Below, in pieces: positions 36,103 through 42,366 of a DNA stretch of 64,000 bases (positions are counted from its first letter, which is position 1; each line of letters starts with the position of its first letter). The stretch is from assembly GCA_036961205.1 (NCBI GenBank), contig JBALVI010000002.1, positions 496,001 through 560,000 on the forward strand, in the 5' to 3' direction. The notes beneath the pieces were generated by a model that saw nothing but the letters and a program-made list of their open reading frames with translations, did no database searches and was not told where the DNA came from. A program made the translations under genes and the position numbers. This stretch comes from CALJFL01 sp036961205 (GTDB lineage Bacteria; Pseudomonadota; Gammaproteobacteria; Pseudomonadales; Halieaceae).

Positions 36103-36506
36103 GTTGAGTCGGTCGATAAGCCGGGTTCTGTCGCGGGCGATCATTCATCTGCGACAGGTGTCACCACCTGCCTGTAGCAACCTACCCGAATCCACTGTGG
36201 GCCACAGCTAATGGATTCCTATTTGGTCTTGCTCCGGATGGGGTTTACCATCGCCACGCCTGTTGCCAGCCGCGCGGTGCGCTCTTACCGCACCTTTTCA
36301 CCCTTACCCAGCCAAAAATGGGGTCAGACCCCATTTAAGTGCGCTCAAATGGGTATGACCCCATTCTTGGGCGGTATCCTTTCTGCTGCACTTTCCGTAG
36401 GCTCGCGCCCCCCAGGTGTTACCTGGCATCCTGCCCTATGGAGCCCGGACTTTCCTCCCCACGATTACCCGAAGGTAGCCGCAAGGCGATCGCCTGACCG
36501 ACTCGG
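36103..36506 (-). ncRNA. rnpB: RNase P RNA (bacterial type A)
   Basis: About 404 bases. The catalytic RNA of RNase P, which matures tRNA 5-prime ends. Minus-strand hallmarks match E. coli M1 RNA: GAGGAAAGTCCGGGCTCCAT (P4 5-prime strand), AGGGCAGGATGCCAGGTAAC, GGTAAGGGTGAAAAGGTGCG, GTAAGAGCGCACCG, CCGGAGCAAGACCAAATAGG and the 3-prime CGACAGAACCCGGCTTAT. The ends are set by P1: GAGTCGGTC at 36496-36504 pairs with GACCGACTC at 36106-36114. Ends are uncertain by a few bases. The P12 region holds a palindromic repeat (see 36316-36365). The position between mraZ and rsmI is as in Pseudomonas. Confidence 0.95.
36316..36365. repeat. palindromic repeat forming an extended P12 arm in rnpB
   Basis: The plus strand holds a perfect palindrome AAATGGGGT-CAG-ACCCCATTT (36316-36336) and, 10 bases on, a related imperfect copy AAATGGG-TATGA-CCCCATT (36347-36365). 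The outer ten bases pair with each other (36317-36326 with 36356-36365), as do the inner CCCATTT and AAATGGG strands, so the whole 50 bases can form one long hairpin in place of the usual P12. The GGGGTC-GACCCC core looks like the REP-type palindromes associated with REP-associated transposases; that origin is inference. Confidence 0.75.
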
Positions 36507-36511
36507 GGGCA

Positions 36512-36540
36512 AGACTACCCGCGCCGCGTGGTTGCTGCAA
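36512..36540 (-). promoter_or_regulatory. sigma-70 promoter of rnpB
   Basis: On the minus strand, -35 TTGCAG (36535-36540) and -10 TAGTCT (36512-36517) are 17 bases apart. The expected start falls within a few bases of the 5-prime end deduced from the P1 helix. Confidence 0.65.
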
Positions 36541-36599
36541 GCTTTACCATCTCGCTGCCAAGCTACCTCGTCAATCGTAATGTGACATTGACTGGCCCG

Positions 36600-37439
36600 C
36601 TATTGTGAGCTGCGCTGCGTCAGCAAAAAATCGTAGAGTTGGTTTTTCCGCAAGCCACTGAATTCCGCGACAATCGCTGCCGCTCGCTTGCCTGGCATTT
36701 CCTCGGCCAACTGCAACAACAGCCGCTCAAGGCCGGCATCAAGTACAGCTTCCACTTTGGCACCGCCGGCCACGACTATCACAATCTCCCCACGCCGCTG
36801 ATTGGGGTCAGCGGCAACGAACTCCTTAAGTTCGCCCAGCGTCCCGCGCCTGATCGTTTCAAATGCCTTGGTTATTTCCCTGGCAAGCACGGCCTCGCGG
36901 TCAACCCCGAGAATATCTACCATAGCGCTGAGCGCATCGATAACTCGGTGGGGAGCTTCATAGAACACCAGGGTAGCTGTCTGTTGTGCCAGAGCAGTCA
37001 GCCGGCTTTCGCGCTGTGCCGCCTTCGCCGGTAAAAAACCTTCATACAAAAATTTATCGGTTGCCAGGCCGGCAACACTCAGCGCTGCGATCGCAGCACA
37101 GGCTCCGGGGATAGGGACCACCTTGAATCCTGCATCCTGCACCTGTCTGACCAACTTAAACCCCGGATCTGAAATAAGCGGGGTGCCGGCATCAGATACC
37201 AGCGCGACCGTCCCGCCCTCCCCCAGCACAGACAGTATTCTCTGTTGAGCACGATCGTCACTGTGCTCATGGTAGGCGAAAACTGGCGTATCAATTGCAA
37301 AGTGCTGCAGCAGATGACGGCTGTGACGGGTGTCTTCAGCGGCAATAAGGTCAGCGGACCGCAAAACCTCTACTGCCCGGTGGCTGATATCCCCCAAATT
37401 ACCAATTGGTGTCGCAACTATGTAAAGACCTGATTCCAC
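36600..37439 (-). CDS. rsmI: 16S rRNA (cytidine(1402)-2'-O)-methyltransferase
   Basis: 279 residues, tetrapyrrole-methylase fold. SAM-dependent methylation of the ribose of C1402, complementing RsmH. Family signatures are LYIVATPIGNLGDISHRAVE, AAEDTRHSRHLLQHF, LVSDAGTPLISDPGFKLVR, PIPGACAAIAALSVAGL, FYEAPHRV and VLAREITKAFETIRRG. Divergent from lpoA, exactly as yraL and yraM in E. coli. The 89-bp gap to lpoA holds promoters for both directions. Confidence 0.97.
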   Translation of the reverse strand: MESGLYIVATPIGNLGDISHRAVEVLRSADLIAAEDTRHSRHLLQHFAIDTPVFAYHEHSDDRAQQRILSVLGEGGTVALVSDAGTPLISDPGFKLVRQVQDAGFKVVPIPGACAAIAALSVAGLATDKFLYEGFLPAKAAQRESRLTALAQQTATLVFYEAPHRVIDALSAMVDILGVDREAVLAREITKAFETIRRGTLGELKEFVAADPNQRRGEIVIVVAGGAKVEAVLDAGLERLLLQLAEEMPGKRAAAIVAEFSGLRKNQLYDFLLTQRSSQ

Positions 37440-37455
37440 TGCGCGCCCTTATCCT

Positions 37456-37482
37456 TATAATGCTGTCTCTATACTCTATAAT
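37456..37482 (+). promoter_or_regulatory. two TATAAT boxes upstream of lpoA
   Basis: Perfect -10 hexamers occur at 37456-37461 and 37477-37482 in the gap between divergent rsmI and lpoA. Neither has a good -35 at 17 bases, so the exact promoter is uncertain. Confidence 0.4.
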
Positions 37483-37528
37483 TCGGATACCGCTCTGAGC
37501 ATCCGACCAACAGGCAAAATAGCATAGC

Positions 37529-39343
37529 ATGACAGCGATACGTCCCCGGAACATACAAAAATTAAGCACGGCCATGGCTTTATCCATTGCCCTATTGTCT
37601 GGCTGTGCAAGTACACCCGAGCAAACCTCACAAACTTCCACCGGGACAGCCGTCAAACAACCGGTAATCAGCCGGTCCCCGGATGAACTGCCCGACAGCG
37701 TGTTTGCAGAGCAATTTGCCGCTGCCGAAACGTCGCTTGCCCAACACAATTGGATGGCGGCTAGCCTGGACCTTGACCAGATCACTGAGGATGTACCGCT
37801 GTCGGCAGAGGACGCCTTTTACCGGCAACACCTTAATTCGCGGATCGCATGGCAACGGGGGGACACCGTACTCGCCAGAGATTTGAATGCCAAAGCCAGC
37901 CACACTGTCAGCTCAGCGGCGCTAAACAACAAAGTAAATGCGTTTCGACGCGCCATGCTCGAGAGTGAAGGCGATTATCTCGCCAGCGCCAAATTAGGCG
38001 AACAGTTATATCAAACAGCCCAAACACCCAACGACGCCCTGGTGTTTAAACGGGGTATTTGGACAAATTTGATGAGAGCCCCCATACCTGATCTTACACG
38101 GGCGGCTAACACAGAAGCCGATAGCCTCTGGAAATCCTGGCTGCAGCTGGCTCAAATCGTCAAATCTGGCGCTACCGACAGTAAGGAGCGAGAGCAACTG
38201 CGAAACTGGCTCGCCGCCAATCCGGATCATCCGGCTGCCCAGCCGCTACCGGGGGGGCTGGGCACTTGGTTAGACGCCGAAGCTGCGCCTGATAATGTGG
38301 CGTTGATACTGCCACTGAGCGGTCGTTTGGCACCAGCGGCCAAAGCCGTACGTGACGGCTATCTGGCAAGCCACTACGCCGCACGGTCGCGCGGAGAGGC
38401 TACACCCGAACTACAGATAGTTGACTCCACGCTCTATAACTCGACAGGGGCTGCCTACGACTTTGCAGTCAACAACGGTGCCAAGTTAATTCTGGGCCCG
38501 CTGACCAAACAGGCAGTCGCTGAAATTGGCAATAAACCGAATCGCGTGGTGCCAGTACTGGCGCTCAATAGAGCGGAGCAGCCGATCCAACATCAAGAGA
38601 TTCCAATGGTGCAGTTTTCACTGGCTCCAGAGGACGAGGCAAAGCGCCTGGCTGAATTGGCTTATGGCAGGGGCAATCGCCGCGCCCTGCTGCTTCATCC
38701 ACAGGGAGAATGGGGTAGCAAAATGGCCTACGCTCTCAGTTCGCAGTGGCGGCAATTGGGAGGAACCATTGCAGCGACAGCAGCCTATGCCAAGCAAGCA
38801 GACTATTCAGGTCAGGTTGAATCAGCGCTTGGGCTGTCAGAAAGCGACCAGCGTGCCAAAGAAATGAGAACCATGTTGGGCACCAACATCGAGTTTACGG
38901 CGCGCCGCAGGGATGACATAGATAGTATTTTTTTGCTGGCCAGAAGCGGTGCTGAAGCCAGATCGATAAAGCCACTATTTGCTTACCACTACGCCAGTAA
39001 ACTTCCAGTTTATTCTACCTCCAGTATCTACGCCGGCCTGCCTGACCCTCGCGATGTCGACCTCGACGACATTCTGATAGTAGATATACCCTGGCTACTG
39101 GGCTCCAATCCATCATTGCGGGTGGCGATCACTGCCGGCGATACCGGGAGCGATTCCTATACTCGCCTCAATGCACTGGGGGCAGACGCCCAGCGGCTGC
39201 AATCTCGCTTCAGCCAATTCGGCGCTGGCCAGGACATGCTGCTAACCGGTGATACCGGTCTACTCACGCTGGACTCTGAGCAGCGTATTCAACGCGAAAC
39301 ACGCTTGGCCACATTTGCCCGAGGCAAGCTGCAACCGCAATAG
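37529..39343 (+). CDS. lpoA: outer-membrane lipoprotein LpoA, activator of PBP1a
   Basis: 604 residues. A lipoprotein signal ends in LLSGCAS, with lipidated Cys at about residue 26. The N-terminal half (about 40-250) is alpha-helical and TPR-like; the C-terminal half is a periplasmic-binding-protein fold (VALILPLSGRLAPAAKAVRD, LILGPLTKQAV). LpoA reaches through the periplasm to stimulate the bifunctional synthase PBP1a. Slightly shorter than E. coli LpoA (about 680), as is common outside enterobacteria. Followed by yraN, diaA and dolP as in E. coli. Confidence 0.92.
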   Translation: MTAIRPRNIQKLSTAMALSIALLSGCASTPEQTSQTSTGTAVKQPVISRSPDELPDSVFAEQFAAAETSLAQHNWMAASLDLDQITEDVPLSAEDAFYRQHLNSRIAWQRGDTVLARDLNAKASHTVSSAALNNKVNAFRRAMLESEGDYLASAKLGEQLYQTAQTPNDALVFKRGIWTNLMRAPIPDLTRAANTEADSLWKSWLQLAQIVKSGATDSKEREQLRNWLAANPDHPAAQPLPGGLGTWLDAEAAPDNVALILPLSGRLAPAAKAVRDGYLASHYAARSRGEATPELQIVDSTLYNSTGAAYDFAVNNGAKLILGPLTKQAVAEIGNKPNRVVPVLALNRAEQPIQHQEIPMVQFSLAPEDEAKRLAELAYGRGNRRALLLHPQGEWGSKMAYALSSQWRQLGGTIAATAAYAKQADYSGQVESALGLSESDQRAKEMRTMLGTNIEFTARRRDDIDSIFLLARSGAEARSIKPLFAYHYASKLPVYSTSSIYAGLPDPRDVDLDDILIVDIPWLLGSNPSLRVAITAGDTGSDSYTRLNALGADAQRLQSRFSQFGAGQDMLLTGDTGLLTLDSEQRIQRETRLATFARGKLQPQ

Positions 39344-39378
39344 GATAAACTGCGGGTTGCACTGGAACGTGGACGGGT

Positions 39379-39741
39379 ATGATGAAACTTCTGGGCGATA
39401 CCTTTGAAGAGCGAGCCTGTGCATGGCTGGTGTCCCGAGGCTGGCTCGTAGTGAGCCGCAACTTCCGCTGTAAAGTGGGCGAGCTGGATATCGTAGCGCT
39501 GGACGCCGATGTGCTGGTTTTCGTTGAAGTCAGAGCAAGGACCCGAGGCAGATTCGCCAGCGCGGCGGGATCCATTGATAGCCACAAACGGAGGCGCCTG
39601 GTGCAGACCAGCCAATTTTTCCTCCTCAAGCACCCGCGCTGGTCAAATTACGCATGCCGATTTGACGTCATCGCCTTCGACCCCCCACAATCCAGTGCTG
39701 GAACCGAACCACACTGGATTCGCAGCGCATTCACCGCCTGA
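39379..39741 (+). CDS. yraN: YraN/UPF0102 family nuclease-fold protein
   Basis: 120 residues, typical length. The fold is that of Holliday-junction resolvase-like nucleases, with the catalytic pattern visible: FEERACAWLVSRGWLVVSRN at the N-terminus, GELDIVALDADVLVFVEVRA (Glu, Asp, and ExV) in the core, and CRFDVIAFDP at the end. The cellular role is not established. The gene follows lpoA by 35 bp. The start MMKLLGDTFEE could also use the second Met. Its normal neighbour diaA is separated here by an inserted inverted-repeat element. Confidence 0.88.
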   Translation: MMKLLGDTFEERACAWLVSRGWLVVSRNFRCKVGELDIVALDADVLVFVEVRARTRGRFASAAGSIDSHKRRRLVQTSQFFLLKHPRWSNYACRFDVIAFDPPQSSAGTEPHWIRSAFTA

Positions 39742-39759
39742 CCGATCACACGGACACTA

Positions 39760-39791
39760 GTACCCCTTCATGATGATATTGCCTAATACAG
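39760..39791 (+). repeat. left 32-bp terminal inverted repeat
   Basis: Perfect reverse complement of 39993-40024. The bases just outside do not pair. Confidence 0.9.
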
Positions 39792-39992
39792 TCAGTCCAA
39801 AAGCGGTCCAGTGCGAGGCGTTTTCCCGAGGACATAGTGGGCCTATGTTGAGGGGAAATAACGAAGCAATGGGCTGCTTTTGGGGTGACCCGAAGGGCGC
39901 TAAGCAGGCCGCCCCCTACCGCGTTGCACTGCTTCGACGTAGCGCCACTATGTCTTCACCAGTGCGCCTTGCAGGGAACGACCTGCTTAGCG

Positions 39993-40024
39993 CTGTATTA
40001 GGCAATATCATCATGAAGGGGTAC
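39993..40024 (-). repeat. right 32-bp terminal inverted repeat; contains the diaA ribosome-binding site
   Basis: Perfect reverse complement of 39760-39791. Its AAGGGG (40016-40021) lies 8 bases before the diaA ATG at 40030, so the element end provides the Shine-Dalgarno sequence. Confidence 0.85.
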
Positions 40025-40029
40025 CCGTA

Positions 40030-40635
40030 ATGGATTTTTATCAGATCATCTCCAATAGCTTTCAATCAACTATTGAGTCGATATCACTTTCTGTAGACGA
40101 CCTGGCTGAGCCTCTGGAACGAGCCAGCGGTATCATGACCAACGCCCTGGTAAATGATCATAAAATCATCGCCTGTGGCAACGGCGCAGATGCCGCCATC
40201 TCACAACTACTGGTATGTCACCTGCAGCACAACCTTGAGCAGGAGCGACCGGGGTTGCCAGCCATAGCGCTGTCACAGGATGCGGCCAGTATTACCGCCA
40301 TCGCCAATTACGAAGGCTTGGACGAAATATATTCGCGCCAGTTAAACGCACTGGGGCAAACAGGCGATGTGCTGGTCTGCATCAACAGCGCTACCGCCAC
40401 CGCCAACCTTGAACAAGTGATTCAATCTGGCCACAAACGGAACATGCCGGTGGTTCTCCTGTCTACAACACGTGATAGTACATTGATCGATCTATTGGAG
40501 CCTGAGGACGTTGCCCTGATGGTGAATGCAGCCAGGCAGACCAGAGCACTGGAGCTGCATACCATGGTCATCCACTCGCTCTGCGAACTTATCGATCACA
40601 ACCTCTTTGGATCTTTTGCTGGAACCTCACCATGA
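40030..40635 (+). CDS. diaA: DiaA-like SIS-domain protein (DnaA initiator-associating factor / phosphoheptose-isomerase family)
   Basis: 201 residues, one SIS domain. In E. coli DiaA is a tetramer that binds DnaA and promotes initiation at oriC; the close relative GmhA isomerises sedoheptulose-7-phosphate. Matches to DiaA include IIACGNGADAAISQLL, ERPGLPAIALSQDAASITAI, EIYSRQLNALGQTGDVLVCI and HTMVIHSLCELIDHNLFG. Active-site residues of GmhA are not all obvious; for instance the loop after DVLVCINSA departs from the usual STSGNS pattern, which favours DiaA. Context (yraN before, dolP after) also supports DiaA. Its ribosome-binding site comes from the transposable element end immediately upstream. 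Confidence 0.85.
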   Translation: MDFYQIISNSFQSTIESISLSVDDLAEPLERASGIMTNALVNDHKIIACGNGADAAISQLLVCHLQHNLEQERPGLPAIALSQDAASITAIANYEGLDEIYSRQLNALGQTGDVLVCINSATATANLEQVIQSGHKRNMPVVLLSTTRDSTLIDLLEPEDVALMVNAARQTRALELHTMVIHSLCELIDHNLFGSFAGTSP

Positions 40636-41213
40636 AACTGTACCTTGCGCCTTTCATCATTTGCTGTTCGTTGTTGCTCAGCGCCTGCGGCAGCCTGCTT
40701 GCCTCGGTGGACTCAAACTCGATCGAAGATGACCCTGGCGAGCGGACTATGGGTCAACAAATCGAAGATGAAAGTATTGAGACCAAATTGATGGTGAACA
40801 TTCGCGCGGCCGACGACCGCTTCGATGACGCTCATCTGGTTATCGTCAGCTATAACGGCTATGCCCTGATAGCGGGACAGGTCGCCTCCCAGGCACTGAA
40901 AGAACAAGCGACCAAGGTGGGCCGCGAGGTCCGTGGCGTACGCCGGATATATAACGAGCTTGAAGTGGCCTCTCCCAGCTCCGGCATGACCCGCACCAGT
41001 GACACCTGGATTACCACCAAGGTAAAGTCATGGTTACTGGGGAGCTCCGACACTGAAGGTCTACGAGTGAAAGTGGTAACTGAAAACGGCGTAGTCTATC
41101 TAATGGGTCTGGCTACACGAGAGGAATCGGAGCGTATTGCTGCCGCTGCCGCCAAGATGTCCGGTGTGCAGCGGGTGGTGCGTCTGTTTGAGATAGTAGA
41201 TCCAGCTATTTGA
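40632..41213 (+). CDS. dolP: BON-domain outer-membrane lipoprotein DolP
   Basis: 193 residues. A signal peptide ends in the lipobox LLLSACGS (Cys about residue 19). Two BON domains follow, about residues 47-115 (DDAHLVIVSYNGYALIAGQV) and 125-190 (VVTENGVVYLMGLATREE). DolP (YraP) supports outer-membrane integrity and BAM function at division sites. It overlaps diaA by 4 bp and is the last gene of lpoA-yraN-diaA-dolP; its end overlaps the converging sspB by 8 bp. Confidence 0.92.
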   Translation: MKLYLAPFIICCSLLLSACGSLLASVDSNSIEDDPGERTMGQQIEDESIETKLMVNIRAADDRFDDAHLVIVSYNGYALIAGQVASQALKEQATKVGREVRGVRRIYNELEVASPSSGMTRTSDTWITTKVKSWLLGSSDTEGLRVKVVTENGVVYLMGLATREESERIAAAAAKMSGVQRVVRLFEIVDPAI

Positions 41214-41601
41214 CGATCTTCAGGGCCGGTCTGGGGTCACTGCGCGGTGGCGGTGGTGGATCATCATCAGGCGGCTCTGCAGTGTCTACCGCGTCGTCAG
41301 GTTCAAACACCATGCCCTGGCCATTCTCCCTGGCATAGATTCCGACAACGGCGGATACAGGGACATTGATGTCAGTGGAAACACCGCCGAACCTGCCGTT
41401 AAAGGATACCGCGTCGTTAGCAATATGCAGGTCTATAACAGCGCTGGGAGATATGTTCAGAACGATCTGACCGTCTTTAACATACTGCTTTGGCACACTG
41501 ACACCACGGACACCGGCATCAACTAACAAGTAGGGCGTGCAGTCGTTGTCGACAATCCACTCATAGAGTGCACGCATGATGTAGGGGCGACTTGGGGTCA
41601 C
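41206..41601 (-). CDS. sspB: ClpXP protease specificity-enhancing factor SspB
   Basis: 131 residues from a GTG at 41601, chosen by alignment: TPSRPYIMRALYEWIVDN matches the start of known SspB, whereas the ATG at 41577 would remove the conserved TPxRPY. Neither has a clear ribosome-binding site. SspB delivers ssrA-tagged proteins to ClpXP. The substrate-binding core is seen in GVSVPKQYVKDGQIVLNISP and SFNGRFGGVSTDINVPVSAV; an acidic Pro-rich linker ends in RPALKIVK, the ClpX-binding tail. Follows sspA by 46 bp. Confidence 0.93.
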   Translation of the reverse strand: MTPSRPYIMRALYEWIVDNDCTPYLLVDAGVRGVSVPKQYVKDGQIVLNISPSAVIDLHIANDAVSFNGRFGGVSTDINVPVSAVVGIYARENGQGMVFEPDDAVDTAEPPDDDPPPPPRSDPRPALKIVK

Positions 41602-41647
41602 GATACTATGCCGTCTAGAATCCGCAAATTCAGCACGGGACAGGACA

Positions 41648-42280
41648 CTAGAGGCGCATTTCCCGTTCCTGCTCAGACAGGCTTTCCTGAAAAGACTCGC
41701 GACTGAACAGTGAGTCCATGTAGGCAAGCAGAGGCTTGGACTGTTTACTGGAGCGGATATCAACCCCCAGTGCAGGCAGGCGCCACAAAATAGGTGCAAT
41801 GCAACAATCCACCAAGGTGAATTCCTCGCTCATGAAGTAAGGCTTCTCCGCAAATATAGGTGCAATGCCCATGATGCCTTCGCGCAGTTCCTTAACGCTT
41901 TTTGCAACCACGTTGTCGCTGCGCGAGTGGAGAATAGAGTCCACCAGTACACACCAGTCCTTTTCCATGCGATGGATAATCAACCGGCTCTCAGCTCTGG
42001 CCACGGGGTAAACGGGAAGCAGCGGCGGATGCGGAAAGCGCTCGTCCAGGTACTCCATCATCACTTTCGACTCGTACAAAACCAGGTCACGATCGACCAG
42101 AGTTGGCAGAGAGTTGTAAGGATTAAGGTCGGCCAATTCGGCCGGCGGATGCAGGCTATCAGCCTCGATCAAGTCAACAGTTACACCCTTCTCGGCCAGA
42201 ACAATACGCACCCGATGACTATAGTGACTACTGCTATCCGAATAAAAGGTCATGGAAGACCGCTTTGCCACTACGCCCAT
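41648..42280 (-). CDS. sspA: stringent starvation protein A (GST-fold RNA polymerase-associated protein)
   Basis: 210 residues. N-terminal thioredoxin-like domain (SSMTFYSDSSSHYSHRVRIV, LAEKGVTVDLIEADSLHPPA, NPYNSLPTLVDRDLVLYESK) and helical C-terminal GST domain. The family lacks transferase activity and binds RNA polymerase, changing transcription in stationary phase and under acid stress. The PHP segment (FPHPPLLPVYP) corresponds to the surface motif needed for function in E. coli. Forms an operon with sspB; preceded by the petABC genes as in Pseudomonas. Confidence 0.94.
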   Translation of the reverse strand: MGVVAKRSSMTFYSDSSSHYSHRVRIVLAEKGVTVDLIEADSLHPPAELADLNPYNSLPTLVDRDLVLYESKVMMEYLDERFPHPPLLPVYPVARAESRLIIHRMEKDWCVLVDSILHSRSDNVVAKSVKELREGIMGIAPIFAEKPYFMSEEFTLVDCCIAPILWRLPALGVDIRSSKQSKPLLAYMDSLFSRESFQESLSEQEREMRL

Positions 42281-42325
42281 CAGGGATTCCTCAAAATTAT
42301 AATATAGGTTCTAAACAAACACACA

Positions 42326-42348
42326 GCTGGCGCGACTGCCGCGCCAGC
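42326..42348. terminator. perfect 9-bp hairpin between the cytochrome bc1 genes and sspA
   Basis: GCTGGCGCG and CGCGCCAGC flank a 5-base loop. On the minus strand it lies 18 bases after the cytochrome b-c1 stop and is followed by TGTGTGTTTGTTT, so it probably ends or attenuates petABC transcription before sspA. The U tract is interrupted. Confidence 0.6.
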
Positions 42349-42366
42349 AAAAAACAGAAGACGGCG

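Larger units (their letters stand above)
39760..40024. mobile_element. 265-bp MITE-like inverted-repeat element between yraN and diaA
   Basis: The ends are perfect 32-bp inverted repeats (39760-39791 and 39993-40024), reading GTACCCCTTCATGATGATAT inward from each side. If the terminal repeats start at CCCC, both ends are flanked by TA, the target duplication used by IS630/Tc1-mariner transposases. Inside lie more inverted pairs: 39828-39840 with 39945-39957 (12 of 13) and 39897-39908 with 39982-39993 (perfect, 12 bp), plus a local hairpin CATAG-TGGGC-CTATG around 39833. No transposase is encoded; the 86-codon open frame crossing it is a by-product of the repeat. Best read as a non-autonomous transposable element or a highly structured mobile RNA. 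Confidence 0.78.

Noticed and set aside
36211..36585. 124-codon open frame on the plus strand over rnpB
   Set aside because: It is antisense to the RNase P RNA and explained by it.
39770..40030. 86-codon open frame between yraN and diaA
   Set aside because: It runs through the inverted-repeat element, its two ends are encoded by the repeat arms, and it has no ribosome-binding site or recognisable domain.
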